Positions 18,121 through 25,670 of a DNA stretch of 64,000 nucleotides are shown in pieces (the stretch's first letter is position 1; every line of letters begins with the position of its first letter). The stretch covers positions 2,756,501 through 2,820,500 of the forward strand of contig CAKKNE010000002.1 of NCBI GenBank assembly GCA_918797485.1. The letters are read 5' to 3'. Under the pieces are notes generated by a model, which was not told the DNA's origin, did not search any database, and saw nothing but the letters and a program-made list of their open reading frames with translations. A program made the position numbers and the translations under genes. The DNA is from Pelagomonas calceolata. Taxonomy: Eukaryota > Sar > Pelagophyceae > Pelagomonadales > Pelagomonadaceae.

Positions 18121-18912
18121 ATGTCGGCCGCACCGCCCAAGGAGAAGAGCATGATGGACAAGTTGTCAGAGGGGATTTCATCTGCTTTCAACACGGCCGG
18201 GACGGAGGCCAACAAGGCCAAGCTCCAAACGGAGATCGCCATGAAACAGCACCAGATCAAGGGCATCAAACAAGAGTTCGGCGTCCGCGGCCAGTGCATG
18301 AAATCAAATCGGACGTCGCGGCGCCCCCAGCGGTCGCGGCGCCCCGGGCGCGGCGCGTCTCGGAGCCGTCACTGCTGAATCATGGCCTCCGTGGACGCCA
18401 TCGACGCGACGTCAGCACGACGGCGTGGTCTCACCGGTTGATTTCAATGATTGTGCACAGGTCGCGGCGTGGGACCTCATGGCGCGCGACGACACCGCGG
18501 GCCTCCAGGCGTTATTCAAGCAAAGGCAGGCGACCGCGCAGAACGTCATCGGCGACCTGGGCAAGCTCCAGCGGCAGCTCGCCGACCTGGGCGGGCCCAA
18601 GCCGACGCATGTCGTGTCCGTGACCGTGCCGGCCGGTCCCACGCTGTGCCGAAATCAATTTCTCGGTGCCTCATTGCACCCGACTCACTGGCTGATTTCC
18701 ACACAGGCGCCAAGGAAGGCGAGTCCATCGAGGCGAAGGCCTCCGACGGCTCGACGGTCCGGATCACGGTGCCCGCGGGGACATCTCCCGGCGCGACGCT
18801 GCATGTACGCGTACCGGTAGCGCTGCCGCCGCCCGTCGACCCGACCGTGCCGGTCGCGCAAGGCACTCCCGTCGTGACGACGACCGCGGAGCCCGTCGAG
18901 CCCGCGAAGTAG
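18121..18912 (+). CDS. Three-exon protein with tandem VPAG beta repeats, 180 aa
   Basis: Model: exons 18121-18282, 18461-18635 and 18707-18912 (phases 0 and 1, total 543 nt). The product starts with a Lys-rich helix (MMDKLSEGISSAFNTAG...), continues EFGVAAWDLMARDD through a coiled region, and ends with two related units: VVSVTVPAGAKEGESIEAK and STVRITVPAGTSPGATLHV. Proteins with such V-VPxG-GxxL-V repeats are common in stramenopiles but have no assigned function as far as I know. Exon borders follow frame and motif continuity. Donors are GTCCGC and GTCCCA, acceptors GCACAG and CACACAG. A second possible donor for intron 2 (GTGCCT at 18666, 41 nt intron) would insert ten residues. Probably cytosolic; no signal peptide. 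Confidence 0.7.
18283..18460 (+). other. Intron 1 of the VPAG-repeat gene (178 nt)
   Basis: GTCCGC...GCACAG. Chosen because it joins EFG to VAAWDLMARDD in frame; an alternative acceptor at 18415 would add fifteen residues. Confidence 0.5.
18636..18706 (+). other. Intron 2 of the VPAG-repeat gene (71 nt)
   Basis: GTCCCA...CACACAG. Joins VTVPAG to AKEGESIE, completing the first repeat unit. The alternative donor is GTGCCT at 18666. Confidence 0.5.
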
Positions 18913-19282
18913 GCCGCTAAGTTCGGGAAGTAGTTGGACTCGGAAGGTCCCGCGGAGCCGTGCGTTGACCCTTCCCAGCTCGGATTTCGCTAGCGGCCTA
19001 AGACACTAGCCAAGCCCAAGGGAGTATAATAATCATATATGCCTTACCACTTGCAGTGCACAGGCAGCCTCGTAATCATTGCACGCGTTCGTGCTAACGA
19101 AGACTGCTGGATTCACAAAACAACCATTCGTGCGGACGCACCGCACAGAGCACTTAGCAGTAGTAGGGAGAGCAAGAGAGCAGCCACCACCACAGAGGAC
19201 TCAGGCAGCAGGGAGAGCAGCCGCAAGAGAGCCCAGGGGACATCTCACAGCGAGCATAAACTCGGACAGCAGATACACGGAG
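18913..19282. other. Intergenic region upstream of the small plastid-type gene
   Basis: 370 bp. It contains element copy 5, and then between about 19160 and 19260 a purine-rich stretch with repeated GAGAGCAGCC/AAGAGAGC words that may be 5' UTR. No gene is seen. Confidence 0.5.
18989..19010 (+). promoter_or_regulatory. Bipartite element, copy 5
   Basis: GCTAGCGGCC directly followed by TAAGACACTAGC, the most compact copy. It lies upstream of the small plastid-type membrane protein gene (273 bp to ATG 19283) and about 80 bp after the previous stop. This one is in a tandem, not a divergent, gap. Confidence 0.5.
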
Positions 19283-19582
19283 ATGATCATTCGTCGCGCA
19301 ATAATAACCGTTGCAGCCGTCGCGCACGGCTTCGTCGTCGCGCCGCGTTCGTGCGCGCCCCTGCCGCGCTCACTCGCGCGCCAGCGAGCGGTCGTCGTCG
19401 CCGACGCGGCGGATTTATCGCGGTCGCTGGCGATCATCGACGCGCAGCAGCTGGTCCTGTCCGTCGGCTTTCTCGCGGCCCTGTGGTTCTTCGCGGCGCC
19501 GACCGGTCCCTTCATGGTCATCGAGGAGGAGACCGTGTACATCGACGAGGAGGAAGAGGAGGAGGAGTGGTTCCGATGGTAA
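19283..19582 (+). CDS. Small single-pass membrane protein, probably plastid-targeted, 99 aa
   Basis: ATG at 19283 is chosen because it starts a signal peptide: MIIRRAIITVAAVAHGF, followed by VVAPRS. A hydrophobic run ending near an aromatic residue and then an Arg/Ser-rich stretch is the bipartite plastid-targeting pattern of algae with red secondary plastids; the aromatic here is the F of HGF. The mature part has one membrane helix (LVLSVGFLAALWFFAAP) and then a strongly acidic end (YIDEEEEEEEWFRW). I do not recognise it. Size and topology recall small thylakoid subunits, but that is only a guess. Its stop lies 18 bp from the stop of the convergent EF-hand gene. Confidence 0.6.
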   Translation: MIIRRAIITVAAVAHGFVVAPRSCAPLPRSLARQRAVVVADAADLSRSLAIIDAQQLVLSVGFLAALWFFAAPTGPFMVIEEETVYIDEEEEEEEWFRW

Positions 19583-19600
19583 TCACACACATATATTTAG

Positions 19601-21406
19601 CTAGCGCGGGAAGCCCCGGTGCGCCGTCGCGCCGCGGCCCTCGCGCGCGTTCGTCTTCGTCCGCGGCCAGAACGCGCCCAGCCGCCCGCCCGTCGAGGCC
19701 TGCGCGACCTGCGCCACGGCGTTGTCCCCCGACTTCGCCTTGAGGGCGTCGGCCCGCTCCGCGCCCCACCGCCCGAAGCCGCACTTCTTGCAGAAGAACA
19801 TGCGGTACCAGCCGTAGGAGTGGTACTTGCCGATCGCCAGGTTGAACTCCTTCGCCAGGATCTTCAGGGGCCAGAGCAGCTGGGCGATGGCGAAACTCTG
19901 AAGGAACTTGAGCACGTCCGAGGGTGTGAATTGTTCGCACTCGTCTCCAGCGCCAACGCTTCCGGACAATACCTCACACGAAGGGGGATTGAAGAGGACG
20001 AGCAGGGCCAGCACCACGAAGAACGTGCCGATCACGAAGAGGGGCAGCACGATCAGGTGCCCCCCGCCGGTCAGCACCGACTCGAGCCGCCGCCACTTGC
20101 GCTCCTGCTTCCGGCCCTGGTTCTCGAACTGAATGCAGGGGCACGCGAGCATGTAGAAGAGCAGGATGTCCCCGAACACCGTGGGCAGCGTCACGATCAC
20201 GAAGTTCCAGAAAATGCCCTTCCAGTATATGTCCAGTAACGGGTCCTGCCATCCCTCCTGATTGACCTTGAGCATGAGGATCGTCGTGGCGAAGAGACTA
20301 TACGCCGTTAAAACCAAAAGCATCGCCGTCTTCTCGAGCCGGTTGAGCGGGTGGTCGAGGTCGCGGTAGAAGAGCGCCAGGACGGGGTGGTAGTTCCGCG
20401 AGTAGTAGGCGAAGTCCTCGACGTAGCCCGGCGGCGTCTCGTACCAGATGACACAACTATAAAATCGCGCGAGCCAGCCCCGGCCCTCCTCCCTCAACTC
20501 CTCGGCGCCGCGCCCCCAGAAGCACCGGCGCTGGCAGAGGCCGATGACTTTTAAATAGCGCACGCGCTCGCGCGCCAGCGCCGTGACGAAGACCGCCCAC
20601 TCCTCCCTATCTAAGGACCCGCTCCGGTCGGCGTCGACGGCTCTCAATACACGCCGCGCGCGCGCCGGCTCGACGCCGTCCCGGAGTAATAAAGCTCGCA
20701 GCATCTGGCACTTGGAATCCTCGACGAACTTGATGATGCGCGGGTCTTCCGCCGCGTTCCGCAGTTCCGTCAGGGCGATGGTGCCGTCCCCGTCGTCGTC
20801 GAGAATATCGAAGACCTCCGCGGCCTGGTCCAGGTCGATGTGGTCCACGTTCTTCGAGAAGTTCGACAGGACCGTGAGTTCCAGATTCGTAAAGGCGTGG
20901 CCGCGCCGCCCCACGAACTTGTCCTTCGCGAGCCCGCTCTCGACGTCGTCGTCCTCCTCCTCCTCGACCTCTTCTTCCACGTCTTTTGACGAGGACGAGA
21001 AGGGCAGCGCCCCCAGCGCGCGGCTGGCGACGGCGCCCGGCAGGTTTATGGCCGTGCGCACGCCGTAGGACGCGCGCTCCTGCCACGCCCTCAGGCCGAG
21101 CACGTTGCCGAAGGAGTCGTCCTCGTCGAAGACGCGCGTCGGCCGGAAGTCCTCCTCCGTCGCCTCGCCGCCGACGTCGCCCTCGAGCGCCGCGGCGAGG
21201 CAGTCGAAGGCGTGCAGGTCCTCGACCGTGTAGCCCGTCACGAGCGTCGGGTCCTTCCGCTTCTTCACCTCGCGCGGCGTCAGGTTCTCGAAGCTCTGGA
21301 CGAGCGCATCCCAGTCCGCGAGGTCCTGCTGCGTCACGGAGCTCGGGTTGTGGGCCACGTCGCGGATGGCGTCCTGCGTCTCATGGGTGGACTGCGTGCT
21401 GCCCAT
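19601..21406 (-). CDS. EF-hand multi-pass membrane protein with N-myristoylation signal, 601 aa
   Basis: Single exon from ATG 21406. MGSTQS at the N-terminus fits N-myristoylation (Gly2, Ser6). Two canonical EF-hand loops follow an acidic linker: D203-E214 (DDDGDGTIALTE) and D258-E269 (DADRSGSLDREE), both with all Ca-ligand positions occupied. After a region with a YSRNYHPVLALFYRDLDHP phrase come three clear hydrophobic segments (about 365-385, 405-430, 450-480) and a weaker fourth one near 505-520. The C-terminus is Cys-containing and basic. The layout is that of a Ca-regulated membrane protein; the HPLNRLEKTAMLLVL segment recalls polycystin/REJ-type proteins faintly, but no channel pore is visible. 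Function unknown, Ca binding confident. Confidence 0.8.
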   Translation of the reverse strand: MGSTQSTHETQDAIRDVAHNPSSVTQQDLADWDALVQSFENLTPREVKKRKDPTLVTGYTVEDLHAFDCLAAALEGDVGGEATEEDFRPTRVFDEDDSFGNVLGLRAWQERASYGVRTAINLPGAVASRALGALPFSSSSKDVEEEVEEEEDDDVESGLAKDKFVGRRGHAFTNLELTVLSNFSKNVDHIDLDQAAEVFDILDDDGDGTIALTELRNAAEDPRIIKFVEDSKCQMLRALLLRDGVEPARARRVLRAVDADRSGSLDREEWAVFVTALARERVRYLKVIGLCQRRCFWGRGAEELREEGRGWLARFYSCVIWYETPPGYVEDFAYYSRNYHPVLALFYRDLDHPLNRLEKTAMLLVLTAYSLFATTILMLKVNQEGWQDPLLDIYWKGIFWNFVIVTLPTVFGDILLFYMLACPCIQFENQGRKQERKWRRLESVLTGGGHLIVLPLFVIGTFFVVLALLVLFNPPSCEVLSGSVGAGDECEQFTPSDVLKFLQSFAIAQLLWPLKILAKEFNLAIGKYHSYGWYRMFFCKKCGFGRWGAERADALKAKSGDNAVAQVAQASTGGRLGAFWPRTKTNAREGRGATAHRGFPR

Positions 21407-21569
21407 CGCTGCCTTTGATCCGGGGCCGCCGCGTTATGATGGGAAGCGTTCCTACGGGGCCGGACTATGGGACCGGCGGCCGCCCGCCGACGGCTGCGGC
21501 ATCTCCCTCCCTCCCGTGGTGCCAATCAGGATCGAAGCCAACCACCACCAGAAAGCTAGCTAGCGAGAT

Positions 21570-21602
21570 GCTAGCGTGTCTCGCGTAGCTCACGACGCTA
21601 GC
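21570..21602 (-). promoter_or_regulatory. Degenerate bipartite element, copy 6
   Basis: On the minus strand GCTAGCGTC is followed, with a longer spacer, by GAGACACGCTAGC. It lies about 165 bp upstream of the EF-hand gene start. Spacing and right half deviate from the consensus, so this copy is weak. Confidence 0.3.
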
Positions 21603-21626
21603 CGGAGGGCGACGCGCCACGGACAC

Positions 21627-22073
21627 CTACTTAGTCTCTGCCGGCGATTTCCGTCGCTTCCGGCCGCACCGCGCCATGGTCTCGTAGAAGGCCTCGTAGT
21701 CGAGCGCCGCGAGGCACGCGTCCAGGAACCAGCGCTCGCCGTCGGGGCGCGCGCCGCCCCGCAGCGCCGCGCGGCACTCGGCCGCGAACTGCTCGCGCGT
21801 GCCGCCCGCGACCTCCAGGACGCGCTCGGTGGCCTTCTCGAAGAGTCTCAAATATTCACCGTGGAGCTCCGTGAACTCGAAGGAGTGGCCCTCTTCTCTT
21901 GTTTCCGCATCATTGGCGAATGCGGCTGCGTGCTCGTTCACAAAGTCGTCGAAGACGACCTCGAGGCCCTCGTCCTTCGCGCACATGAAGGCCTGGTCCT
22001 TGAAATAGCGGGCGACCTCGGCCATGAGCGGCAGGTCGCCGCCGCGGTCGCGCGCGTCGTCCTTGGACTCCAT
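21627..22073 (-). CDS. BART/CFAP36-like small helical protein, 148 aa
   Basis: ATG at 22073, stop at 21627. The all-helical protein contains the phrase FEFTELHGEYLRLFEKATERVLE, which resembles the BART fold of ARL2-binding protein and CFAP36 (ytdiF.eY..l.E..le..l). It continues with an Asp/Ala/Leu helix (WFLDACLAALDYEAFYETMA) and a basic tail (CGRKRRK). BART proteins bind GTP-loaded ARL2/ARL3 and act in cilia and mitochondria. The length is typical of ARL2BP. The match is by pattern only, so I put it forward as likely rather than certain. Confidence 0.5.
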   Translation of the reverse strand: MESKDDARDRGGDLPLMAEVARYFKDQAFMCAKDEGLEVVFDDFVNEHAAAFANDAETREEGHSFEFTELHGEYLRLFEKATERVLEVAGGTREQFAAECRAALRGGARPDGERWFLDACLAALDYEAFYETMARCGRKRRKSPAETK

Positions 22074-22600
22074 CGTCGCGTCGCGCGCGCGGTGTGGGTG
22101 TGGTCCTGAAGGCTGGGGCTGCCAGCCACGGAGTGCTCACTGGCCAGTCGGGCTGCCCGCGTTTCCGTAACCGTGGCGAAATGAGCGTACGATGCTGCTG
22201 CCCAGGCGTTCGACCGCTCTCGTCCAAGTTTTGTTGCCGAGGATGGCAGTCTGCCCTGCGCTCTGCTTGCAAGTGCTGTGTGGAGGTTCTGTACGGCTGA
22301 ACGCTCCGCTCGAGAGGTAGTGGGCGCGCGGCCAGAGCGATTGAAGCACCAGAAGGATGGGTACCAAAACCTGTTTTAAGCGCCAACCAAGTGTGATCTC
22401 TGCCATCGTCGAGGTCGTCCGTTTTGCTGCTCTCCCGCTGCACAGCTGAACATATTTCGTGCGGCAACACCGAGCCGACTCCCGGACAGAAGCTCACGTG
22501 ACGCGCTGCGGCAACGACAGCGCGCCAGACGCCACAAAGAGGCCGCGTTCAAAAAGGGCGCGCCAATTATCTCTGCGAAGCACGTTCGGCTGGGCCCCAA
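22074..22600. other. Divergent promoter region (BART-like / HAD-like genes)
   Basis: 527 bp without the bipartite element and without a supportable gene. It is rich in GCTG and GCCAG words, like the gaps at 11059-11458 and 43077-43587, so these may use a different promoter type. Confidence 0.4.
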
Positions 22601-23887
22601 ATGGCGCAGCCGTCCGGCGCACAACGTGTCCCCGTCGTCGAGGCCGAGGCGCCGCCCGCGCCGCCGCGGGGAAAGCTCGTCCTGCGGCGCCAGCAGACGC
22701 AGGAGGGCGCCGCCGCGCTGCTCGGCCTCGCGGCGCGCGCGCCCGCCGCCGCCCCGCCCGCTGACGCGACGGAGAGCCTCCAGCCGTACGAGGGCAACGA
22801 CGACTGCACCGTCGTCACGACCGAGAGCGGGCGAAAGCCGAAACGGCCGCATCGGAAGCGCGCTTCCGGACGGGCCAGGGCACGCGCGCCCGCCGTCCCC
22901 GTGCCCGCGGCGCCGGCGCCGGCGCCGGCGGTGGGCTGGAGCCCCGACGCGGGCGGCCTGAGCATCTTCGCCGGGCTGACGGGCCCCGGCGCGCCGCCGC
23001 GCGCGCGGCCGCTGCCGCCGCCGTTCCGCGCGGGCCGGCCGCGCGTCGCGCTGCGCCTGGACCGGGCGGCCTTCGCGGGCGTCGTGGACCAGGGGACGCT
23101 GCGCTACTTCCCCGGCGAGGTGCTGTCGCAGACGCGGCCGGCGCCGCCGCCGCCGCCGCCGGGCGGCGCGCGGCGCGCGCTCTTCGTGGGCGACGCCGCG
23201 CCCTTCTTCGACGACGGCGCGGCGCGGCCCGCGGCCCTGAGCGCGCTGACGCACATCGCGCGGGAGACGGGCTGCGTCGTCGTCGTGTCGTCGACGGCGC
23301 CGCGCGGCGTCGCGGCGGCCCTGGGCGCGGCGCTCGGCGCCGAGAACCTGCGCGCGGCCGCGGCCGTGGCCTTCCCGGGCAGCGGCCTCGCGTCCCCCGC
23401 CGAGCGCCAGGTCCTCGAGGTGCTCCAGTGGCTCGCGCGGCGGCCCGACGGCGCGACGCGCCGCTGGGCCTGCCTCGACGCGAGTGGTGATCTGAGGACG
23501 GCCTACCTGGCCGTCGCGCGCGCGGCCCGCGCCGCGCCGGCGCTCGCGTCGCGCTTCGTCCGCGCGCCGGCCTTTGACGAGGGCACGCTGCACGCCGTGA
23601 CGACGCGGCTCGACGCCGCCGCCGCCGCGGCGCCGCGCGCGCCGCCGCCGGCGCCCGCGCGGCCGGCGGCCTTCGCCGTGCCCGTCCGGGCGCCGCCGCC
23701 GCTGCCGCCGCCGCCGCCGGTGCCCGTGCGCGGCCGCTTCGACGAGTTCGCCTTCCGCGAGGTGCCGAGTCCGGCCAAGCCGAGCCCGGCCAAGCGCGAG
23801 CGGAGGGCTCCACCGTCGCCGCGGTCGCCGGCGCTCAAGCGCCTCCGCCGCGAGAGCGCGTCGCCGGTGCTCGTCGCGACGGTGTGA
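22601..23887 (+). CDS. Pro/Ala-rich protein with degenerate HAD-like domain, 428 aa
   Basis: Single exon, ATG 22601. The N-terminal 175 residues and C-terminal 110 residues are low-complexity Pro/Ala/Arg and probably disordered, with basic patches (KPKRPHRKR, KRLRRE) that could be nuclear signals. In between (about 185-320), a fold-like block reads RRALFVGDAAPFFDD, then LSALTHIARETGCVVVVSST, then ERQVLEVLQWLARRPDGATRRWACLDAS. This order matches HAD domains found in RNA-repair (Swiss-army-knife) proteins, where the first strand carries DxD and the second ends in SSSWR. Here the DxD is replaced by GDA and SWR by TAP, so catalysis is doubtful. The domain reading is an inference from pattern order. 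Confidence 0.5.
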   Translation: MAQPSGAQRVPVVEAEAPPAPPRGKLVLRRQQTQEGAAALLGLAARAPAAAPPADATESLQPYEGNDDCTVVTTESGRKPKRPHRKRASGRARARAPAVPVPAAPAPAPAVGWSPDAGGLSIFAGLTGPGAPPRARPLPPPFRAGRPRVALRLDRAAFAGVVDQGTLRYFPGEVLSQTRPAPPPPPPGGARRALFVGDAAPFFDDGAARPAALSALTHIARETGCVVVVSSTAPRGVAAALGAALGAENLRAAAAVAFPGSGLASPAERQVLEVLQWLARRPDGATRRWACLDASGDLRTAYLAVARAARAAPALASRFVRAPAFDEGTLHAVTTRLDAAAAAAPRAPPPAPARPAAFAVPVRAPPPLPPPPPVPVRGRFDEFAFREVPSPAKPSPAKRERRAPPSPRSPALKRLRRESASPVLVATV

Positions 23888-24100
23888 CCGACCACCTCTA
23901 TCCAAGAAGAAGCAAGAAGAACGAAGACCCTGTAATCCCCCTCCCGGCAGTAACGAAGTACTGATAGATTCGCACTTCCCGCGGGGACATTCCCGGAAGT
24001 ACCGCCTACCCGCTGGACAGAGCGGAAATTAAGCTCTGAACTTCACTATTCGGGGGTCAGCCGGAGAGGTCTGTTTTCAAAAGCCATCCGCCTGGGCCTG

Positions 24101-24152
24101 TGTACATGTATACTATATATATGTATATATACATATATATATACATATATAC
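24101..24152. repeat. TA-rich palindromic low-complexity tract
   Basis: About 50 bp made almost only of TGTACATGTATAC/TATATATG-type words, self-complementary over most of its length, so it can form a cruciform or hairpin. Confidence 0.8.
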
Positions 24153-24157
24153 GGATT

Positions 24158-24178
24158 CCTAGTGTGTCGATACGCTAG
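24158..24178 (-). promoter_or_regulatory. Element copy 7, right half with variant left half
   Basis: On the minus strand CTAGCGTATC is followed by GACACACTAGG. It lies just right of the TA-rich tract. The nearest downstream gene start is 1.5 kb away, so a promoter role here is doubtful. Confidence 0.3.
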
Positions 24179-24490
24179 ATCGCTAGGTCTTGCGGCTCGC
24201 CAAAATACACCAGCGATTGACGGCGCCATCTACCGTCCAAATGGGACATCATATCAACTCCAGCCTAGTTTTCATGCACACTCGACGGAACCGGAGCCGA
24301 CGGCCCGCGCTCGGAGGGCGGGAAAAGAATTCTACTAGACAACTCTCGCGTTTATGTTCGTTTCCTTCCGTTTGTTAGTGGTAGAGTCCATCCAGACCGC
24401 TAGTACATTTGCCTATCTATATTAGGGGCTCCGTTAGAGCCGCGCGAAACGACGACTTCGCGACCCCCGCGTTTGTGCGGGAAGGCCTCA

Positions 24491-24862
24491 TAACCTAAAC
24501 CTGCGAGTATCAACGACTCAACTATCCAGATGGACCATAACGCCGTTGTTCTATTCACAATCGACCGACTTGCCCGTTCTCCGCGGACGACGGTGCGTAC
24601 GCGGGGCACCGGAAAGGCCCCAGACCGGTGGTTTATAAAATAAATTTGCGTTTCAGGCGCTTTAGTTCTAGGACGGGCCATCTAACCGGCTTGATTGTGT
24701 ACTACATTGCTCCGAGACCCAAAGATGCTCGGCGCGGGTCGTCGGTCTCGCGAGCCCACAATCTCGCTAATTTGGACTTAATACCTGGACCTGCGACCAT
24801 CAGCCCGTGTACCATCACCATGGACCATGACGCGACCATTTGTTCCATGATCGACCGACTTG
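24491..24862. repeat. Diverged direct duplication, two 82 bp copies 290 bp apart
   Basis: Copies 24491-24572 and 24781-24862 align without gaps at roughly two thirds identity (54 of 82 by hand), including perfect blocks CCTGCGA, ATGGACCAT and ATCGACCGACTTG. Weaker similarity seems to extend to the left of both. The age must be considerable given the divergence. Confidence 0.6.
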
Positions 24863-25118
24863 AGCGAGGTCCAGATCAAGATGTTCACGTCCCGAGCGTG
24901 GTCGGCCCAAAGTACCCTTCTTATAATGTAGATGTCATATACTCGTAGTTGACTATCGCTGGGGTAGTATGGGGTCCGACGAGACCGCTACAGCGACTAC
25001 TGGGGGCCCTCGGGTCATTGACGTTTTTGACGGGAACGAGGCGCTATCGGGCCCAAATTGCGCGCTCTTTTCGGGGGCAGATCGGCTCCTGGCGGCCTCT
25101 CGGGGTAGGTCTAGTAGT

Positions 25119-25282
25119 GTGTAAGCGCCTACACCGCATACGCCGTCGATGCGGCAGCCTAGTGCTCTCGGAGAGCCCTGGAAAGCAAACCCTCGCTAAA
25201 GCTGCTAAAGTGGCGTGGGCTGCTGAGAGAATTCGGCCAAAAATGCTTGAAGCGGCGGCGCATGCGGCGTAGGCGCTTGCAC
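25119..25282. repeat. Foldback element: 30 bp inverted repeat around 104 bp
   Basis: Arms 25119-25148 and 25253-25282 are complementary at 26 of 30 positions; both read GTG.AAGCGCCTAC from the outside. The internal 104 bp shows no gene. Size and shape are those of a MITE or structured RNA; no clear target-site duplication is visible. Confidence 0.65.
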
Positions 25283-25488
25283 GTGTATAGTATCGACCCT
25301 AGGCGACCCCAGGGAGACCTATTTGGCAGGGATGGACAGGATTAAACAGGCGCGGCCGCCCTGTGGCCTCGGCCGCCTCCGCACCGCGAAACTATTTTTG
25401 GCCCCCAGGAAGTGTCCCATTGATCTCTTTGGACCAGTAGCGAACTGAGCGGTACTCGAACACTGCATGCCGCGTTCGCTCTTTGCTT

Positions 25489-25510
25489 GCTAGTGTGTCT
25501 ACTGGCTGGC
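25489..25510 (-). promoter_or_regulatory. Element copy 8, upstream of the LRR membrane protein
   Basis: On the minus strand GCCAGCCAGTAGACACACTAGC: the right half is conserved and the left half is only partly so. It lies about 160 bp before ATG 25671. Confidence 0.4.
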
Positions 25511-25670
25511 CGCGGCAAAAAATGGCCGACGCGTTTTAGCTTGCAGAGGCCAGGACGAGGCTTAACGGCCTTGTGCATATCTAGGCGTGCTAAGGACAGC
25601 ACATAGGTGGAGCACATCGCGACAAAGCCCGCTCAAAACGCTACAGCAAGTCGATACATCGGATTTGAAC

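Larger units (their letters stand above)
23888..25670. other. 1.8 kb gene-poor region of lower GC with repeats
   Basis: This is the only long stretch without a supportable gene. The GC content is clearly lower than around it and no codon pattern is evident in any frame. It holds a TA-rich palindromic tract (24101-24152), two copies of the recurrent element's right half (24158-24178, 25489-25510), a diverged 82 bp direct duplication with a 290 bp period (24491-24862) and a 164 bp foldback (25119-25282). It could be a decayed transposable element or a spacer with structural roles. No transposase or reverse-transcriptase motif was found. Confidence 0.6.

Noticed and set aside
24101-24152. TA-rich tract as a CRISPR-like or telomere-like array
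   Set aside because: It is a single palindromic low-complexity stretch with no spacer or unit structure.
24949-25272. A 107-codon open frame in the low-GC block
   Set aside because: No ATG start, no family resemblance, and it overlaps the foldback; it is likely open by chance.
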